Source: UBA1038 sp964481445 (GTDB lineage Bacteria > Bacillota > Clostridia > Christensenellales > Aristaeellaceae). Taken from it: a DNA stretch of 41,434 nt. Position numbers and translations under genes: made by a program. The DNA is taken from positions 1 to 41,434 of the forward strand of contig CAYZTQ010000008.1 of NCBI GenBank assembly GCA_964481445.1, given 5' to 3'. The notes below the pieces were generated by a model that saw only the letters and a program-made list of their open reading frames with translations, was not told the origin of the DNA and did not search any database. The stretch's first letter is position 1. Each line of letters starts with the position of its first letter. This document shows positions 31,361 to 40,194 of the stretch, piece after piece.

Positions 31361-33061
31361 TTACTTGATCTTCGACTTATCCAGCCCATCGAGGTACTTT
31401 TCCAGCGCCGGGGTGACCGAGGCGATGGCGCCTGCTTCAAAGGGGCTTCTGAGGCCGCTCTTCGGGGCCAGCTTTTTGAAGGGCAGGCGGCCGGACTCAT
31501 GGCAGAGCGTCAGGTAGCTTTGCCAGGCGGCCTTGTGATCCTTCATGTTCCACACGAGGTACTGCAGCGCGCAGACCTGGCTGAGCGTGTAATCGAGGTA
31601 ATAGAAGGGGTAGAGGTAGACGTGCAGCTGCTTTTGCCAGCGGCCGCCGTTTTCAAGGAACTCGAGCCCGTCATAGTCAAGATGCGGCAGGTATTTCTTT
31701 TCGATCTCGCGGTACTGGGCGCGGCGCTCTTTGGGCGTGGCCTCGGGGTGCTCGTACACCCACTCCTGCAGCTCGTCGATCGAAGCGCCGTAGGGCAGGA
31801 ACTTGAGGGCGTCCGCCACATGGGCGTAATAGTATTTCTCGGTGTCTTCCTTAAAGAAGCGCTCCATCCACGGGTGGGTGAAAAACTCCATGCTCATGGA
31901 GTGGATTTCGGCCACCTCGCTGGTGATATCGGCAATAGCCTCCAGCTCCACGTCCCGCTGCAGCCAGCCCTGGAAGGCATGGCCGGCTTCGTGGGTCAGC
32001 ACGTCCACGTCGCCCGAGGTGCCGTTGAAGTTGGAGAAGATGAAGGGCACCTTGTAGTCGGGCAGGAAGGTCATGTAGCCGCCGTTGGCCTTGCCGGGCT
32101 TGGTGGTCAGGTCCATCAGCTCCTGCCCCGTCATGATCTGGAAGAACTCGTCGGTTTCGGGCGACAGCTCGTGGTACATCACCTTCGCCTGGTCGACCAT
32201 GTAGGCTTCCTCTCCCTTGGGGGTGGGGTTGCCCGAGAGGAACATCAGCGAATAGTCGTAGTTCTTCATGTCGCTGATGCCGATGCGCTGCGCCTGCTCG
32301 CGGTACAGCTTCTGGGTGAGGGGCACGACGCTTTCGACAATCTGGTCGCGGTAGGCCCTGGCGTCCTGCTGATCCCAGTCTGTGCGGCCCATGCGCGCAT
32401 AGGCGACGGGGATGAAGTTCTTGTAGCCCAGCTTGAGGCCGATGCGGTGGCGCACCTTGACCAGCTTGTCGTACAGCTCGTCCAGCTCGTCCTGATGGGC
32501 GGCCACCCAGCCCCAGCTGGCGGCGTTGGCCGCGCGGCGCACGCCGCGGTCGGTCGATTCCATGTAGGGCACAAGGCCGGACAGGTTGAGCTTTTTGCCG
32601 TCAAAGTCGATCTCGGCGGAGGCCATCAGCTTCTGGTAGTCGCTGGACAGCTTGTTTTCTTCCACCAGGTCTTCTACGATCTCGGGCCTAAAGCACTTGA
32701 GCCCTACCTCGGCCTTTTCGAGCAGGTGCTCGCCGTATTTTTCGGCAATATCCTTTCTGAAGGGGCTTTCCAGCATCGCGCGCGAGGCCTCGGTGCTGAT
32801 CTCCTCAAAGCGGGGCATCTCCTCATCAAACACGGTGTTCTCGGCGTCATAGAAGGCGTCCCTGGTGTTGATGGTATAGCGCACGTGCGCCAGCGTCCGC
32901 TGCGTGGCGAGGGTGCGCATCAGCTTGTCCAGCTTCTGCATGGCGCCGAACATCTCCTGCGCCGTTTTCGCGTTTCGCATTTCGCTGATGCGGGCCTTGC
33001 CCTCATCGAACACGGATTGAAAATCCGGACGCCTGTATTCCATCTGGCTGAATTTGGTCAT
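31361..33061 (-). CDS. M3 family oligoendopeptidase
   Basis: Zinc metallopeptidase that cleaves short peptides, cytoplasmic. 566 residues. The metal site is THEAGHAFQGW (HEXXH near residues 357-361), and a downstream EIHSMSMEFF supplies the third ligand Glu. FSNFNGTSGDVDVLTHEAGH is characteristic of the M3B PepF-like clade. RMGRTDWDQQDARAYRDQIV and DYTLSQVCALQYL are other family-like segments. Start ATG at 33061, with AAAAGGAG 8 nt upstream on the minus strand. A small hairpin (CGCCCG/CGGGCG, 33079-33096) lies in the 84-bp gap after pirin and may modulate read-through. Confidence 0.95.
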   Translation of the reverse strand: MTKFSQMEYRRPDFQSVFDEGKARISEMRNAKTAQEMFGAMQKLDKLMRTLATQRTLAHVRYTINTRDAFYDAENTVFDEEMPRFEEISTEASRAMLESPFRKDIAEKYGEHLLEKAEVGLKCFRPEIVEDLVEENKLSSDYQKLMASAEIDFDGKKLNLSGLVPYMESTDRGVRRAANAASWGWVAAHQDELDELYDKLVKVRHRIGLKLGYKNFIPVAYARMGRTDWDQQDARAYRDQIVESVVPLTQKLYREQAQRIGISDMKNYDYSLMFLSGNPTPKGEEAYMVDQAKVMYHELSPETDEFFQIMTGQELMDLTTKPGKANGGYMTFLPDYKVPFIFSNFNGTSGDVDVLTHEAGHAFQGWLQRDVELEAIADITSEVAEIHSMSMEFFTHPWMERFFKEDTEKYYYAHVADALKFLPYGASIDELQEWVYEHPEATPKERRAQYREIEKKYLPHLDYDGLEFLENGGRWQKQLHVYLYPFYYLDYTLSQVCALQYLVWNMKDHKAAWQSYLTLCHESGRLPFKKLAPKSGLRSPFEAGAIASVTPALEKYLDGLDKSKIK

Positions 33062-33145
33062 TGCTTGCTCCTTTTCATCGCCCGAAGAAGCGGGCGGTTA
33101 TCACATGTCAGTAATCAGTATACCCCTTTTCAAAGAGGGGGGACA

Positions 33146-33985
33146 TCAGTACTCGATGCCCTGCTTGAGGAAAGCGCCGCGGCGAAGCTCGTCAAAGGCG
33201 AGGCGCAGCTCATTTTCCGTGTTCATCACGATGGGGCCGCCCCAGGCGATCGGTTCATCGAGGCGCCTCGAACTGACAAAGAGCACCTGCGCAGGTTCCT
33301 TGCCCGCGGTGAGCGAGACGCTGTCGCCCTGCGTCAGCCTGACCGCCGTCTTTTCGGGGATGGTCTCGCCCGCCACCCTGACGCTGCCTAGCAGCGTGAA
33401 CAGCAGGATGGAGCGGTCCTCCTCCGTTTCAAGGCGCAGCGAGGCGCCCGCCCCGAGGTGAATATCATAATAATCAAGCGGCAGGTAGCTGCTCTCATAG
33501 CCTCTGTGCCCGGCGTACTGCCCGCACAGCAGGCGCAGCTTGCCGCCCTCAAAGGGGATTTCCTGAATTTCGCTGTTTTTGATGCTGTGGTAGGCGGGCG
33601 GCGCCATCTTGTCCTTTTTCGGCAGGTTGAGCCAGAGCTGCACGCCCAGCATGCGCTCGCTGGGCGGCAGCATCTCCTCGTGCAGAATGCCCGAGCCCGC
33701 GGTCATCCACTGCACCTCGCCGTCCCGGATGGTATCCTCGTTGCCCAGGCTGTCCCGGTGGGTCATCTGGCCCCGGTACACATAGCTGATGGTCTCGATG
33801 CCGCGGTGCGGGTGCAGGGGGAAGCCGGCGGTGTAATCCTCCGGCCTCGTGCTGTCAAAGGAGTCGAGCATCAGGATCGGGTCGTAAACATCCGTGGTTT
33901 GGTTTCCCAGCACGCGCACCAGACTGACGCCCGCGCCGTCCTGCGTTCTGTAGCCTTTGACCGGGCTTGTCGCTTTTCTTTCCAT
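33146..33985 (-). CDS. Pirin family protein
   Basis: 279-residue bicupin. The N-terminal cupin has the pirin metal motif HPHRGIETISYVYRGQMTHRD, then GEVQWMTAGSGILHEEM, providing the His-His-His-Glu iron ligands. Bacterial pirins bind Fe and some have quercetinase activity; the physiological role here is unknown. The C-terminal cupin (about 180-279) has no obvious metal site. Start ATG at 33985 with AAAGGAAAG upstream. It lies 13 bp after the GNAT gene stop, in the same operon. Confidence 0.95.
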   Translation of the reverse strand: MERKATSPVKGYRTQDGAGVSLVRVLGNQTTDVYDPILMLDSFDSTRPEDYTAGFPLHPHRGIETISYVYRGQMTHRDSLGNEDTIRDGEVQWMTAGSGILHEEMLPPSERMLGVQLWLNLPKKDKMAPPAYHSIKNSEIQEIPFEGGKLRLLCGQYAGHRGYESSYLPLDYYDIHLGAGASLRLETEEDRSILLFTLLGSVRVAGETIPEKTAVRLTQGDSVSLTAGKEPAQVLFVSSRRLDEPIAWGGPIVMNTENELRLAFDELRRGAFLKQGIEY

Positions 33986-33998
33986 GCTTATCTTTCCT

Positions 33999-34580
33999 TT
34001 ATAGACGTTGTTTGGAGGCGCTCAGCACGCCCTCGATCAGGGCGGCGTCGAGCTTGCCAAAGGGGATGACGGGCTGCGGGACGTCGCGCGCCGCGATATT
34101 TTTCTCATACCACAGCACGTCCATCCAGCGCCCGTTCTTGAAGCCGATTTTTTCAAAGGTGGCGATCAGGCGGAAGCCCTGCTTTTCATGAAAGCGCAGG
34201 CTTTTTACATTGCTGCCTGTGATCGCGCCGTAGACGTTGCGCACGTTCTGCAGCTTCAGCAGCTCCGTCAGCTTTTCGTACAGCCGGGCGCCCACGCCCC
34301 GCTCCCGCGTATTTTTGTCCACATAGACTGACAGCTCCGCGCTCCACTGGTAGGCGTCGCGCTCGCGCACGCGGTGGGCGCAGGCGTAGCCGAGGAGGCG
34401 GCCTTCCGCTTCGTATACCAGGTAGGGAAATTCTTTCAGCGTCTCTTCGATGCGCTTTTCATAGGTTTCCATATCCGGCATGGTCAGCTCAAAGGTGATA
34501 TCCGTATCGATATATTGCCCATACAGCGCGCGCAGCGCCGCGGTGTCTTTCTTTTCTGCTACCCTGATGACAGCGTTCAT
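33999..34580 (-). CDS. GNAT family N-acetyltransferase, phosphinothricin-acetyltransferase-like
   Basis: 193 residues, COG1247-like. It starts MNAVIRVAEKKDTAALRALYGQYI; the acetyl-CoA loop is YVDKNTRERGVGARLYEKL (R-x-x-G-x-G/A form), followed by VYGAITGSNVKSLRFHEKQGFRLIATFEKIGFKNGRWMDVLWYEK, the typical PAT C-terminus. The acceptor amine is unknown. The frame is open to 34619, but the ATG at 34580 has GGGAGGGA upstream and gives the expected N-terminus. The gap to the flavoprotein stop is 19 bp. Confidence 0.92.
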   Translation of the reverse strand: MNAVIRVAEKKDTAALRALYGQYIDTDITFELTMPDMETYEKRIEETLKEFPYLVYEAEGRLLGYACAHRVRERDAYQWSAELSVYVDKNTRERGVGARLYEKLTELLKLQNVRNVYGAITGSNVKSLRFHEKQGFRLIATFEKIGFKNGRWMDVLWYEKNIAARDVPQPVIPFGKLDAALIEGVLSASKQRL

Positions 34581-34599
34581 GCCATCCCTCCCGGTTTGA

Positions 34600-35841
34600 T
34601 CAAATGTGTTCGCCCGCAAGGATGCCGCCCGCCCAGGCGAACAGCAGGTTGTGGCCCCCGCAGTCGCCGTCCACGTTCAGCAGCTCGCCCGTCAGGTACA
34701 GCCCGGGTATGAGACGGCTCTGCATGGTCGCGGGGTCGACATCCTGTGTCAGCACGCCGCCCGCCGCCACCTGCGCGTGATCCCAGCCCCGCAGCCCCTC
34801 GACAGGCAGGCGGAAGGCGCAGAGGGCCTCCGCCGTTTCCCCGAGGGAAAGGCCCGCCAGCTTTTCGCGCAGCAGGCGCGGCAGCGCGCCAATCAGAAAA
34901 TTCTCTCTGCCAAGCAGCGACTCGCGCTCCTTCAGCAGGCGCAGCATCGCTTCGCGGCGCAGGCCGGGGCTTTTCGGCTCCGCGATGCGCATGCGACGGG
35001 GCATCAGGCCCAGCAGGGGCGAAAAATCAAGATAGAGCACGGGCTTTTTGTCCTCTTCCAGCAGCCTGCCCGTTTCGTGGCTCAGCTGCATCACGCACAC
35101 GCCGCTCACGCCGTCCTCGGCAAACAGCACCTCGCCCTCCGTGGCCGCTACCGGCTGGTCGTTCTGCCCGCACAGGGTGCAGAGGGCCGGCAGGCGCAGG
35201 CCCTTCAGCCCGCGCACGGCGCTTTTGCCGGTTACAAGCGCCGTCAGCGAGGGGCGCATCGGCGCCGCGCGGTGACCGAGGGCAAGGAGGGCGGGGAAGA
35301 GGCTGTCCGAGCCCGAGAGTCTGGGCTGCGCCGGGCCGCCCGCCGCGGCGATCACCTTTTTTGCGGCATAGCTTGCGCCGCTTTTGGCGCTGACCAGAAA
35401 GCCATCCTTTCGGGGCGAGATTTCCACCGCCTCGGCCCCGGTCAGAATGGTGACAAGAGGGCTATCCTCCAGCGGCTGCCGCAGCGTCTCCAGCACCGAG
35501 GCGGCCTGCAGGGTGGCGGGGTAGACAAGCTCGCCCTCGCTGACCGTGTTGAGCCCGAGGCCGTGAAAGAAGGCCAGCACCTTCTCCTGCGGGCAGTGCC
35601 GCAAGACTTCCATGGCAAAGGCGCTTTCGCCGAAATAACGGGGGCTGCCGGCGTTCATCAGGTTGCAGCGGCCGTTGCCGGTGGCCAGCAGCTTTTTGCC
35701 CACGCGGTCGCGCGCTTCCAGCAGCAGCACGCTTTTGCCGCGCCCTTCTGCAACGCAGGCGGCGGCGAGGCCTGAGGCCCCGCCGCCGATGATGAGACAG
35801 TCTGCCGCTTTGGTATTACTTTTTGACGGTTGCCTTATCAT
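34600..35841 (-). CDS. HI0933/BaiN-type FAD-dependent oxidoreductase
   Basis: 413 residues. The FAD ADP-binding motif is CLIIGGGASGLAAACVAEGRG (about 15-35), followed by LLLEARDRVGKKLLATGNGRCNLMN, the hallmark of the HI0933/YhiN/BaiN family. The C-terminus has AQVAAGGVLTQDVDPATMQSRLIPGLYLTGELLNVDGDCGGHNLLFAWAGG. The substrate is unknown; some relatives act in bile-acid dehydroxylation, but that is not implied here. The frame is open to 36015 inside the upstream gene; the ATG at 35841 is chosen for its AGGAGG and for length. It overlaps the upstream coding end by 26 bp. Confidence 0.92.
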   Translation of the reverse strand: MIRQPSKSNTKAADCLIIGGGASGLAAACVAEGRGKSVLLLEARDRVGKKLLATGNGRCNLMNAGSPRYFGESAFAMEVLRHCPQEKVLAFFHGLGLNTVSEGELVYPATLQAASVLETLRQPLEDSPLVTILTGAEAVEISPRKDGFLVSAKSGASYAAKKVIAAAGGPAQPRLSGSDSLFPALLALGHRAAPMRPSLTALVTGKSAVRGLKGLRLPALCTLCGQNDQPVAATEGEVLFAEDGVSGVCVMQLSHETGRLLEEDKKPVLYLDFSPLLGLMPRRMRIAEPKSPGLRREAMLRLLKERESLLGRENFLIGALPRLLREKLAGLSLGETAEALCAFRLPVEGLRGWDHAQVAAGGVLTQDVDPATMQSRLIPGLYLTGELLNVDGDCGGHNLLFAWAGGILAGEHI

Positions 35842-38227
35842 AGGCCTCCTGAATCGCCTTGGCGTGGTTCGGGTCGACCACGTTGGGGTTGGTATGCGTG
35901 GTGGAACCGACAAAGTGCACGCAGAACTGGCCGTTGAAATCGTTGTTGGGGATGGTGTCGCCGGCCGGGTAGTTGTGCGGAACGCCGTAGATGGAGGCGG
36001 CGTAGGTGTGGCCATTGACGGTCACCCAGAAGGGCTTGCGCTGCCACAGATCCTTCTCCGCGATCTCCTGTGAGTTCTTCACGCCGTAGATGCGGCACAT
36101 GATCACGGTATCCGCCGCGGTCAGGGGCTCCACGTCAGCGTGCGAGCCGCCGGCCCAGCGCTTGGCGCGGTAGCTCAGGCGGGTCTGCACGTCGGTCAAC
36201 ACGGCGGTGACGCCGCGCTGCCAGACCGTGTTGACCACGGTCCACAGTTCCTTTTCAACCGGGTACATGTTGGGCGATACGGTGCCGCCAGGGTTGTTGG
36301 TGCCGACGGGCACGGTGCCGTACAGCTTGTGCTGGGTCAGGGGGCCGGCCACGCCGTCTACCGTCAGGGCGGAGATACGCTGGTAGGCCTTGACGGCCTC
36401 GATGGTCGCGGTGGTGTAAACGCCCGTGATTTCGCCGGCCGCGAGGAAGCCGAGCCTGGACAGCTCAGTCTGCAGACGGGTCACGTCCTCGCCGGTATCG
36501 CCGCGGCGCAGGATGCGGTAGGTGGCTTCCTTGGGCAGGCTCGGGTCTCCGGTGTTGCCCAGCTGCGCTTCCTCAGTCTTGGTCAGAATGCGCAGATAAT
36601 CCGCGATGATCCAGCCGGTGGCGCCGCTGGCCGTGCCCTCGCGCCAGAAGAAACCTTCGGCGTTTGCGGTCTTGCCGGTCAGCTTCACCACGGTGCCGGC
36701 GCGCTCCAGCCTTGTGAAGTAGCCGGCGGCCTTGCTGGCGGCCTTCCTGATCAGCACGCGGTCGATGGTGGTGACGGCGGTGTTGGAAAGATCGGCGGGG
36801 TTGACGGTGGGGGTGGGCACCGCGGGGGCGCCGGTGGAGGGCGCGGTCGTCACCTTGGCGTAGATGGCAAGGATGTAGGCGCTGCGCCCGTTATAGGAGA
36901 TGCGGTACCACTGGCGGCCGCCGCCGGTGACCAGCCCGTAATAGGGGAAGGTGACGCCGGATTTGGGCAGCTGCGTAAAGGTGGTCGCGGTCAGGCTGGG
37001 GGAGGTGCGTACGTTCAGGCTGCCGATGGTGGTGACGATATAGCCCGTGGTGCCCGAAGGGGGCGTCACGGGAGCGGTGCCGCCGCCGGTCACAAACTCG
37101 TAGCAGTCGCTGCGCACATAGCCCCAGGTGCCGGTGCTCGGGTGCTGGGCGTTGACCCACTGATAGCCGCCGTAGGTGGTGGGCTTGCCCTTGTAGGGCA
37201 GCACCAGGCCGCGGGTCATCTGCATCAGGCTGACGCCGCCCGGCGTCTTGCGCAGGTTGACGCCGCCCTTGGTCAGGCGGATGGAGCCGGAGCCGCTTAC
37301 CACGGGGGCCTCGGTGCCGCCGATGGGCGGGGTGACGGGCGCGGGGGTGGGGCCGGTTACGGCATTGCCCGCGGCATCCGTAAAGGTATAGCAGTCGCTG
37401 CGCACATAGCCGCGGATGCCGTTATACAGCACGTACACCCACTGGTAGCCCGCGCGGGTGGTGGGCGCGCCGTAGAAGGGGAGGATGGTGCCGATGGGGA
37501 TCTGCGTCTGGCTCTCCCCGCCGGGCGTGCGGCGCAGGTTGACGTTGGCCTTGGTCAGCTTCACGTAGCCCGACTGGGTGGCGGGGTCGGCAGGCGTTCC
37601 GCCCGCAGCCTCCGCCGTGGTCAGCACGCGGATGCTGGCGGCCTTGATGTAGCCGGTATAGCCGGAGGCGGTCACCTTATACCAGCCGTTCACGGTATCG
37701 GCGGGCGTTTCTAAAATGGTCATGCGCGCGCCGCTGAGCAGAGCCACCAGACGGACGCCGTTTGGCGTCTGCAAAAGCCATTCGGTGGTCACGTTCACCA
37801 CGGCAATGTTGCTCAGCGTGCCGCCTGTGCCGCTGCCCGTGCCGCCCTCGCTGGAGGGGTAGGGGCTGCCGGCCAGATAGGCCGTTTCTTCCGCCGCGCT
37901 CATCATGCGCACGACGTTGGAGCGCACATAGCCGGTCGACTCTCTATTGGGGAAGGTGGGCGTGCTCTTGGCCTTCACCTGATACCAGGTTTCGGCGCCC
38001 ACGGTCAGCTCCTGCAGCTTCTCAAGCGGCCAGCCCAGCGACAGCCTGTCAATGTAATCGCTGGTGCCCGGCTTGGGGCGCAGCATCACATTGTTCATCG
38101 TCGTATACATGTACTTGCTGGAAAGGCTCTCTGCAAGGCCGTCCAGAGCAGGCAGCAGCATCGCCATCGCAAGCAGCAGACAAAGAAGCCTGACCGAGCG
38201 GTTTTTCCTGTTGTATGTATGGTTCAT
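35816..38227 (-). CDS. Secreted multi-SH3 / peptidoglycan-binding protein
   Basis: 803 residues. A basic N-terminus plus hydrophobic core (about 12-27) ends in ALDGLAES, a likely signal peptide. Six or so bacterial SH3-like modules follow (roughly 35-110, 145-205, 220-285, 310-380, 395-455, 475-550), recognisable from repeats such as VNLRRTPGG/VNLRKTPGG, YQWVYVLYNGIRGYVRSDCY and YQWVNAQHPSTGTWGYVRSDCY. A peptidoglycan-binding type 1 domain spans about 571-638 (RRGDTGEDVTRLQTELSRLGFLAAGEITGVY). The last 150 residues are a domain I do not recognise by name, with QFCVHFVGSTTH and DPNHAKAIQEAY. Cell-wall attached function is inferred. First gene of the minus-strand operon. Confidence 0.9.
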   Translation of the reverse strand: MNHTYNRKNRSVRLLCLLLAMAMLLPALDGLAESLSSKYMYTTMNNVMLRPKPGTSDYIDRLSLGWPLEKLQELTVGAETWYQVKAKSTPTFPNRESTGYVRSNVVRMMSAAEETAYLAGSPYPSSEGGTGSGTGGTLSNIAVVNVTTEWLLQTPNGVRLVALLSGARMTILETPADTVNGWYKVTASGYTGYIKAASIRVLTTAEAAGGTPADPATQSGYVKLTKANVNLRRTPGGESQTQIPIGTILPFYGAPTTRAGYQWVYVLYNGIRGYVRSDCYTFTDAAGNAVTGPTPAPVTPPIGGTEAPVVSGSGSIRLTKGGVNLRKTPGGVSLMQMTRGLVLPYKGKPTTYGGYQWVNAQHPSTGTWGYVRSDCYEFVTGGGTAPVTPPSGTTGYIVTTIGSLNVRTSPSLTATTFTQLPKSGVTFPYYGLVTGGGRQWYRISYNGRSAYILAIYAKVTTAPSTGAPAVPTPTVNPADLSNTAVTTIDRVLIRKAASKAAGYFTRLERAGTVVKLTGKTANAEGFFWREGTASGATGWIIADYLRILTKTEEAQLGNTGDPSLPKEATYRILRRGDTGEDVTRLQTELSRLGFLAAGEITGVYTTATIEAVKAYQRISALTVDGVAGPLTQHKLYGTVPVGTNNPGGTVSPNMYPVEKELWTVVNTVWQRGVTAVLTDVQTRLSYRAKRWAGGSHADVEPLTAADTVIMCRIYGVKNSQEIAEKDLWQRKPFWVTVNGHTYAASIYGVPHNYPAGDTIPNNDFNGQFCVHFVGSTTHTNPNVVDPNHAKAIQEAYDKATVKK

Positions 38228-38277
38228 GGAGCACCTCTACCCTTCGCTGCGCGCAAACCGCAGAATATTCCACCAGC

Positions 38278-38306
38278 AGTATATTACAGATTCATTACAT
38301 GGTCAA
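38278..38306 (-). promoter_or_regulatory. Promoter of the SH3-protein operon
   Basis: On the minus strand: TTGACC (38301-38306), 17-bp spacer, TATACT (38278-38283). About 50 bp upstream of the ATG at 38227. Confidence 0.75.
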
Positions 38307-38473
38307 CAAATTATGTTCATTATTCGTGGAAAAATATCATTTTTACAACATGAAATCCGGGGCGGCGAGCCGCTTTGCCGCCCCGGGCGGGCGGGGGCTT
38401 GGGCCGGGGGTGAAAAGACGGCAAAAGCAGGGCGGCCATCAGGGGGAAACGGGTCTGCGTCCGGGATATATTT

Positions 38474-38502
38474 TTGACATTGTTTCGCGCGCGTGATACA
38501 GT
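38474..38502 (+). promoter_or_regulatory. Promoter of the cysteine-repeat protein gene
   Basis: Consensus TTGACA (38474-38479), 17-bp spacer, TACAGT (38497-38502). The GTG start lies at 38533. Confidence 0.6.
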
Positions 38503-38532
38503 GTTTTAAAAGAATAAGAGGGGGATGATACC

Positions 38533-40194
38533 GTGCGGCAACATGTGAAACGCCTGGCCCTGATTCTGACCGCCCTTCTCATTTTATATACAGGAATTCT
38601 GCCGACAGACGCCCAGGCCAGACACGATCACGCCTGGAGCGCCTGGTTTGCAGATCCTTCGGCGCCGGCGGGCTGCACTGCGGGCGGGCGCGAGATGCGC
38701 ACCTGCAGCGCGGAGGGTTGCCCCGAACCCATCGAATACCGTCCCACTGCGGCGCTGGGGCACGACTGGGGAGACTGGCAGGTGTATCAGGCGGCCACCT
38801 GCATGGCCGGCGGGCAGAACCGCAGGGTCTGCAAGCGCTGCGGCGCCGCTGAGACCATGAATACGCCGAGCCTCGGCGGGCACGTCTTCGGAGGGTGGCA
38901 GAGCTATACCCCGGCTACCTGCACCACCGGCGGCGTCAACAGCCGCACCTGCACGCGCTGCGGCGAAACGGAGTATCAGAACACCACGGCCCTCGGCCAT
39001 GACTGGGAGCATAAAAAGAAAGCGCCCTCCTGCAGCGATGTGGGCGTGGAAGAGGATGTCTGCAAGCGCTGCCACAGCACAAAGAACACCGTGGTCACGG
39101 CGGCGCTGGGCCATAACTGGGGCCTGTTTCATGAGACCCTCGCCCCCGGCTGCACCACGCAGGGCAGCGAAGAGAGCACCTGCTCCCGCTGCGGCGTCAA
39201 GTGGACGCGCGCCGTCGCCGCCCTCGGCCATAACTGGGGCGCTTTTGTCGAAACCCTCGCGCCGGGCTGCACCACCCCGGGCCTGGAGACACGCACCTGC
39301 CTGCGCTGCGGGCAGACGCAGCAGCGCGGCCTGGCGGCCCTCGGGCACGATTGGGGCGCGCCCGTGGTCACCACGGCCGCCGATTGCAACCATACGGGCA
39401 CAGCGACAAGAACCTGCGCCCGCTGCGGGGCGACCAGAACAGAGACGCTGCCCAGAACCAAGCACAACTGGGGCCCCTGGGGCGTGGCCGTCGCCCCTGC
39501 CTGCACCACGAGGGGCACCGAGATGCGCACCTGCGGCATCTGCGGGCGGCAGGAGACGAGGCGTCTGCGCGCCCTCGGCCATGCATCGGACGGCGTCTGG
39601 GTCACGGTGCGCAACCCCAGCCTCAGCCGGCGCGGCCTGCAGGCGACCACCTGCCTGCGCTGCGGCGGGCAGGCCAAGACCCGTACCTTCGCCCCGCGCG
39701 GCTACCGCTATGATGTCAGGACGCAGGCTTTCGGTGCTTCCGCCCTGCGGACGCAGAGCGGCCTCGAGGCGCTGTCCGGCTGGCTGATCCCGGTCGACCT
39801 CAGCGCCGCGGGCGAGCGCCTGGCGCCCCTGCTCACGGAGGATGGCTACCTGATCGGCGCCGCCCGCCTCAGCTGGATGCCGGGCAGCCTGAGCGTCAGG
39901 CTGGAACAGGCCTCCGAGCCCACGAGGCTGCGCGATGCCGTGCTGCGCGTGTACGCAAGCCCCGAGGAGGTCGCGCAGGGAACCGGCGGAGAGAGCGTGC
40001 CGCTGGGCGCGCCCGTGCCCGTCTCCGGGGATAAAGCGCTGGTCAGCATCAGCCTGATCGCCAACTACTATCAGGGCAACGAGAACAAGAGTTTCAGCGA
40101 GAACATGCTGCTGCCCGGGGGAAACCTCACCTACGCGCAATACGCGCAGCAGATGGCCGATGAAATGGCGCGGCTGTTCGGGGCCAATCCGTGA
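38533..40194 (+). CDS. Secreted protein with eight three-cysteine/LGHxWG repeats
   Basis: 553 residues, function unknown. Signal peptide about 1-29 (LALILTALLILYTGIL, then DAQA). Residues 30-380 hold eight repeats of about 37-42 residues. The cysteines sit at 48/58/63, 90/100/103, 130/140/143, 167/177/180, 207/217/220, 246/256/259, 285/295/298 and 324/334/337, i.e. CX9CX2C (X4 in the first). A ninth, partial unit has 374/377. Most repeats end in LGHDWG or LGHNWG, so each could form a three-Cys/one-His metal site or disulfides. The last 170 residues are a different, cysteine-free domain. GTG at 38533 (AGAGGGGG upstream) is chosen; nearby ATGs at 38525 and 38543 are out of frame. Its stop overlaps the thrC ATG (TGATG). 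Confidence 0.85.
   Translation: MRQHVKRLALILTALLILYTGILPTDAQARHDHAWSAWFADPSAPAGCTAGGREMRTCSAEGCPEPIEYRPTAALGHDWGDWQVYQAATCMAGGQNRRVCKRCGAAETMNTPSLGGHVFGGWQSYTPATCTTGGVNSRTCTRCGETEYQNTTALGHDWEHKKKAPSCSDVGVEEDVCKRCHSTKNTVVTAALGHNWGLFHETLAPGCTTQGSEESTCSRCGVKWTRAVAALGHNWGAFVETLAPGCTTPGLETRTCLRCGQTQQRGLAALGHDWGAPVVTTAADCNHTGTATRTCARCGATRTETLPRTKHNWGPWGVAVAPACTTRGTEMRTCGICGRQETRRLRALGHASDGVWVTVRNPSLSRRGLQATTCLRCGGQAKTRTFAPRGYRYDVRTQAFGASALRTQSGLEALSGWLIPVDLSAAGERLAPLLTEDGYLIGAARLSWMPGSLSVRLEQASEPTRLRDAVLRVYASPEEVAQGTGGESVPLGAPVPVSGDKALVSISLIANYYQGNENKSFSENMLLPGGNLTYAQYAQQMADEMARLFGANP

Larger units (their letters stand above)
38228..38532. other. 305-bp divergent intergenic region
   Basis: Contains two divergent promoters at its ends, an A+T-rich block (about 38278-38350) and a G+C-rich hairpin (CCGGGGCGGC/GCCGCCCCGG, 38357-38366 and 38377-38386, loop 10). 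The stretch from 38387 to 38470 is purine- and G-rich with no gene or known motif. Confidence 0.5.

Noticed and set aside
31499..33391. 630-codon open frame on the plus strand
   Set aside because: Antisense to the oligoendopeptidase and pirin genes, both of which have clear motifs and ribosome-binding sites; the plus-strand translation has neither.
36140..37714. 524-codon Gly/Ala-rich plus-strand frame
   Set aside because: Antisense to the SH3-repeat gene; its apparent repeats are reflections of the SH3 repeats.
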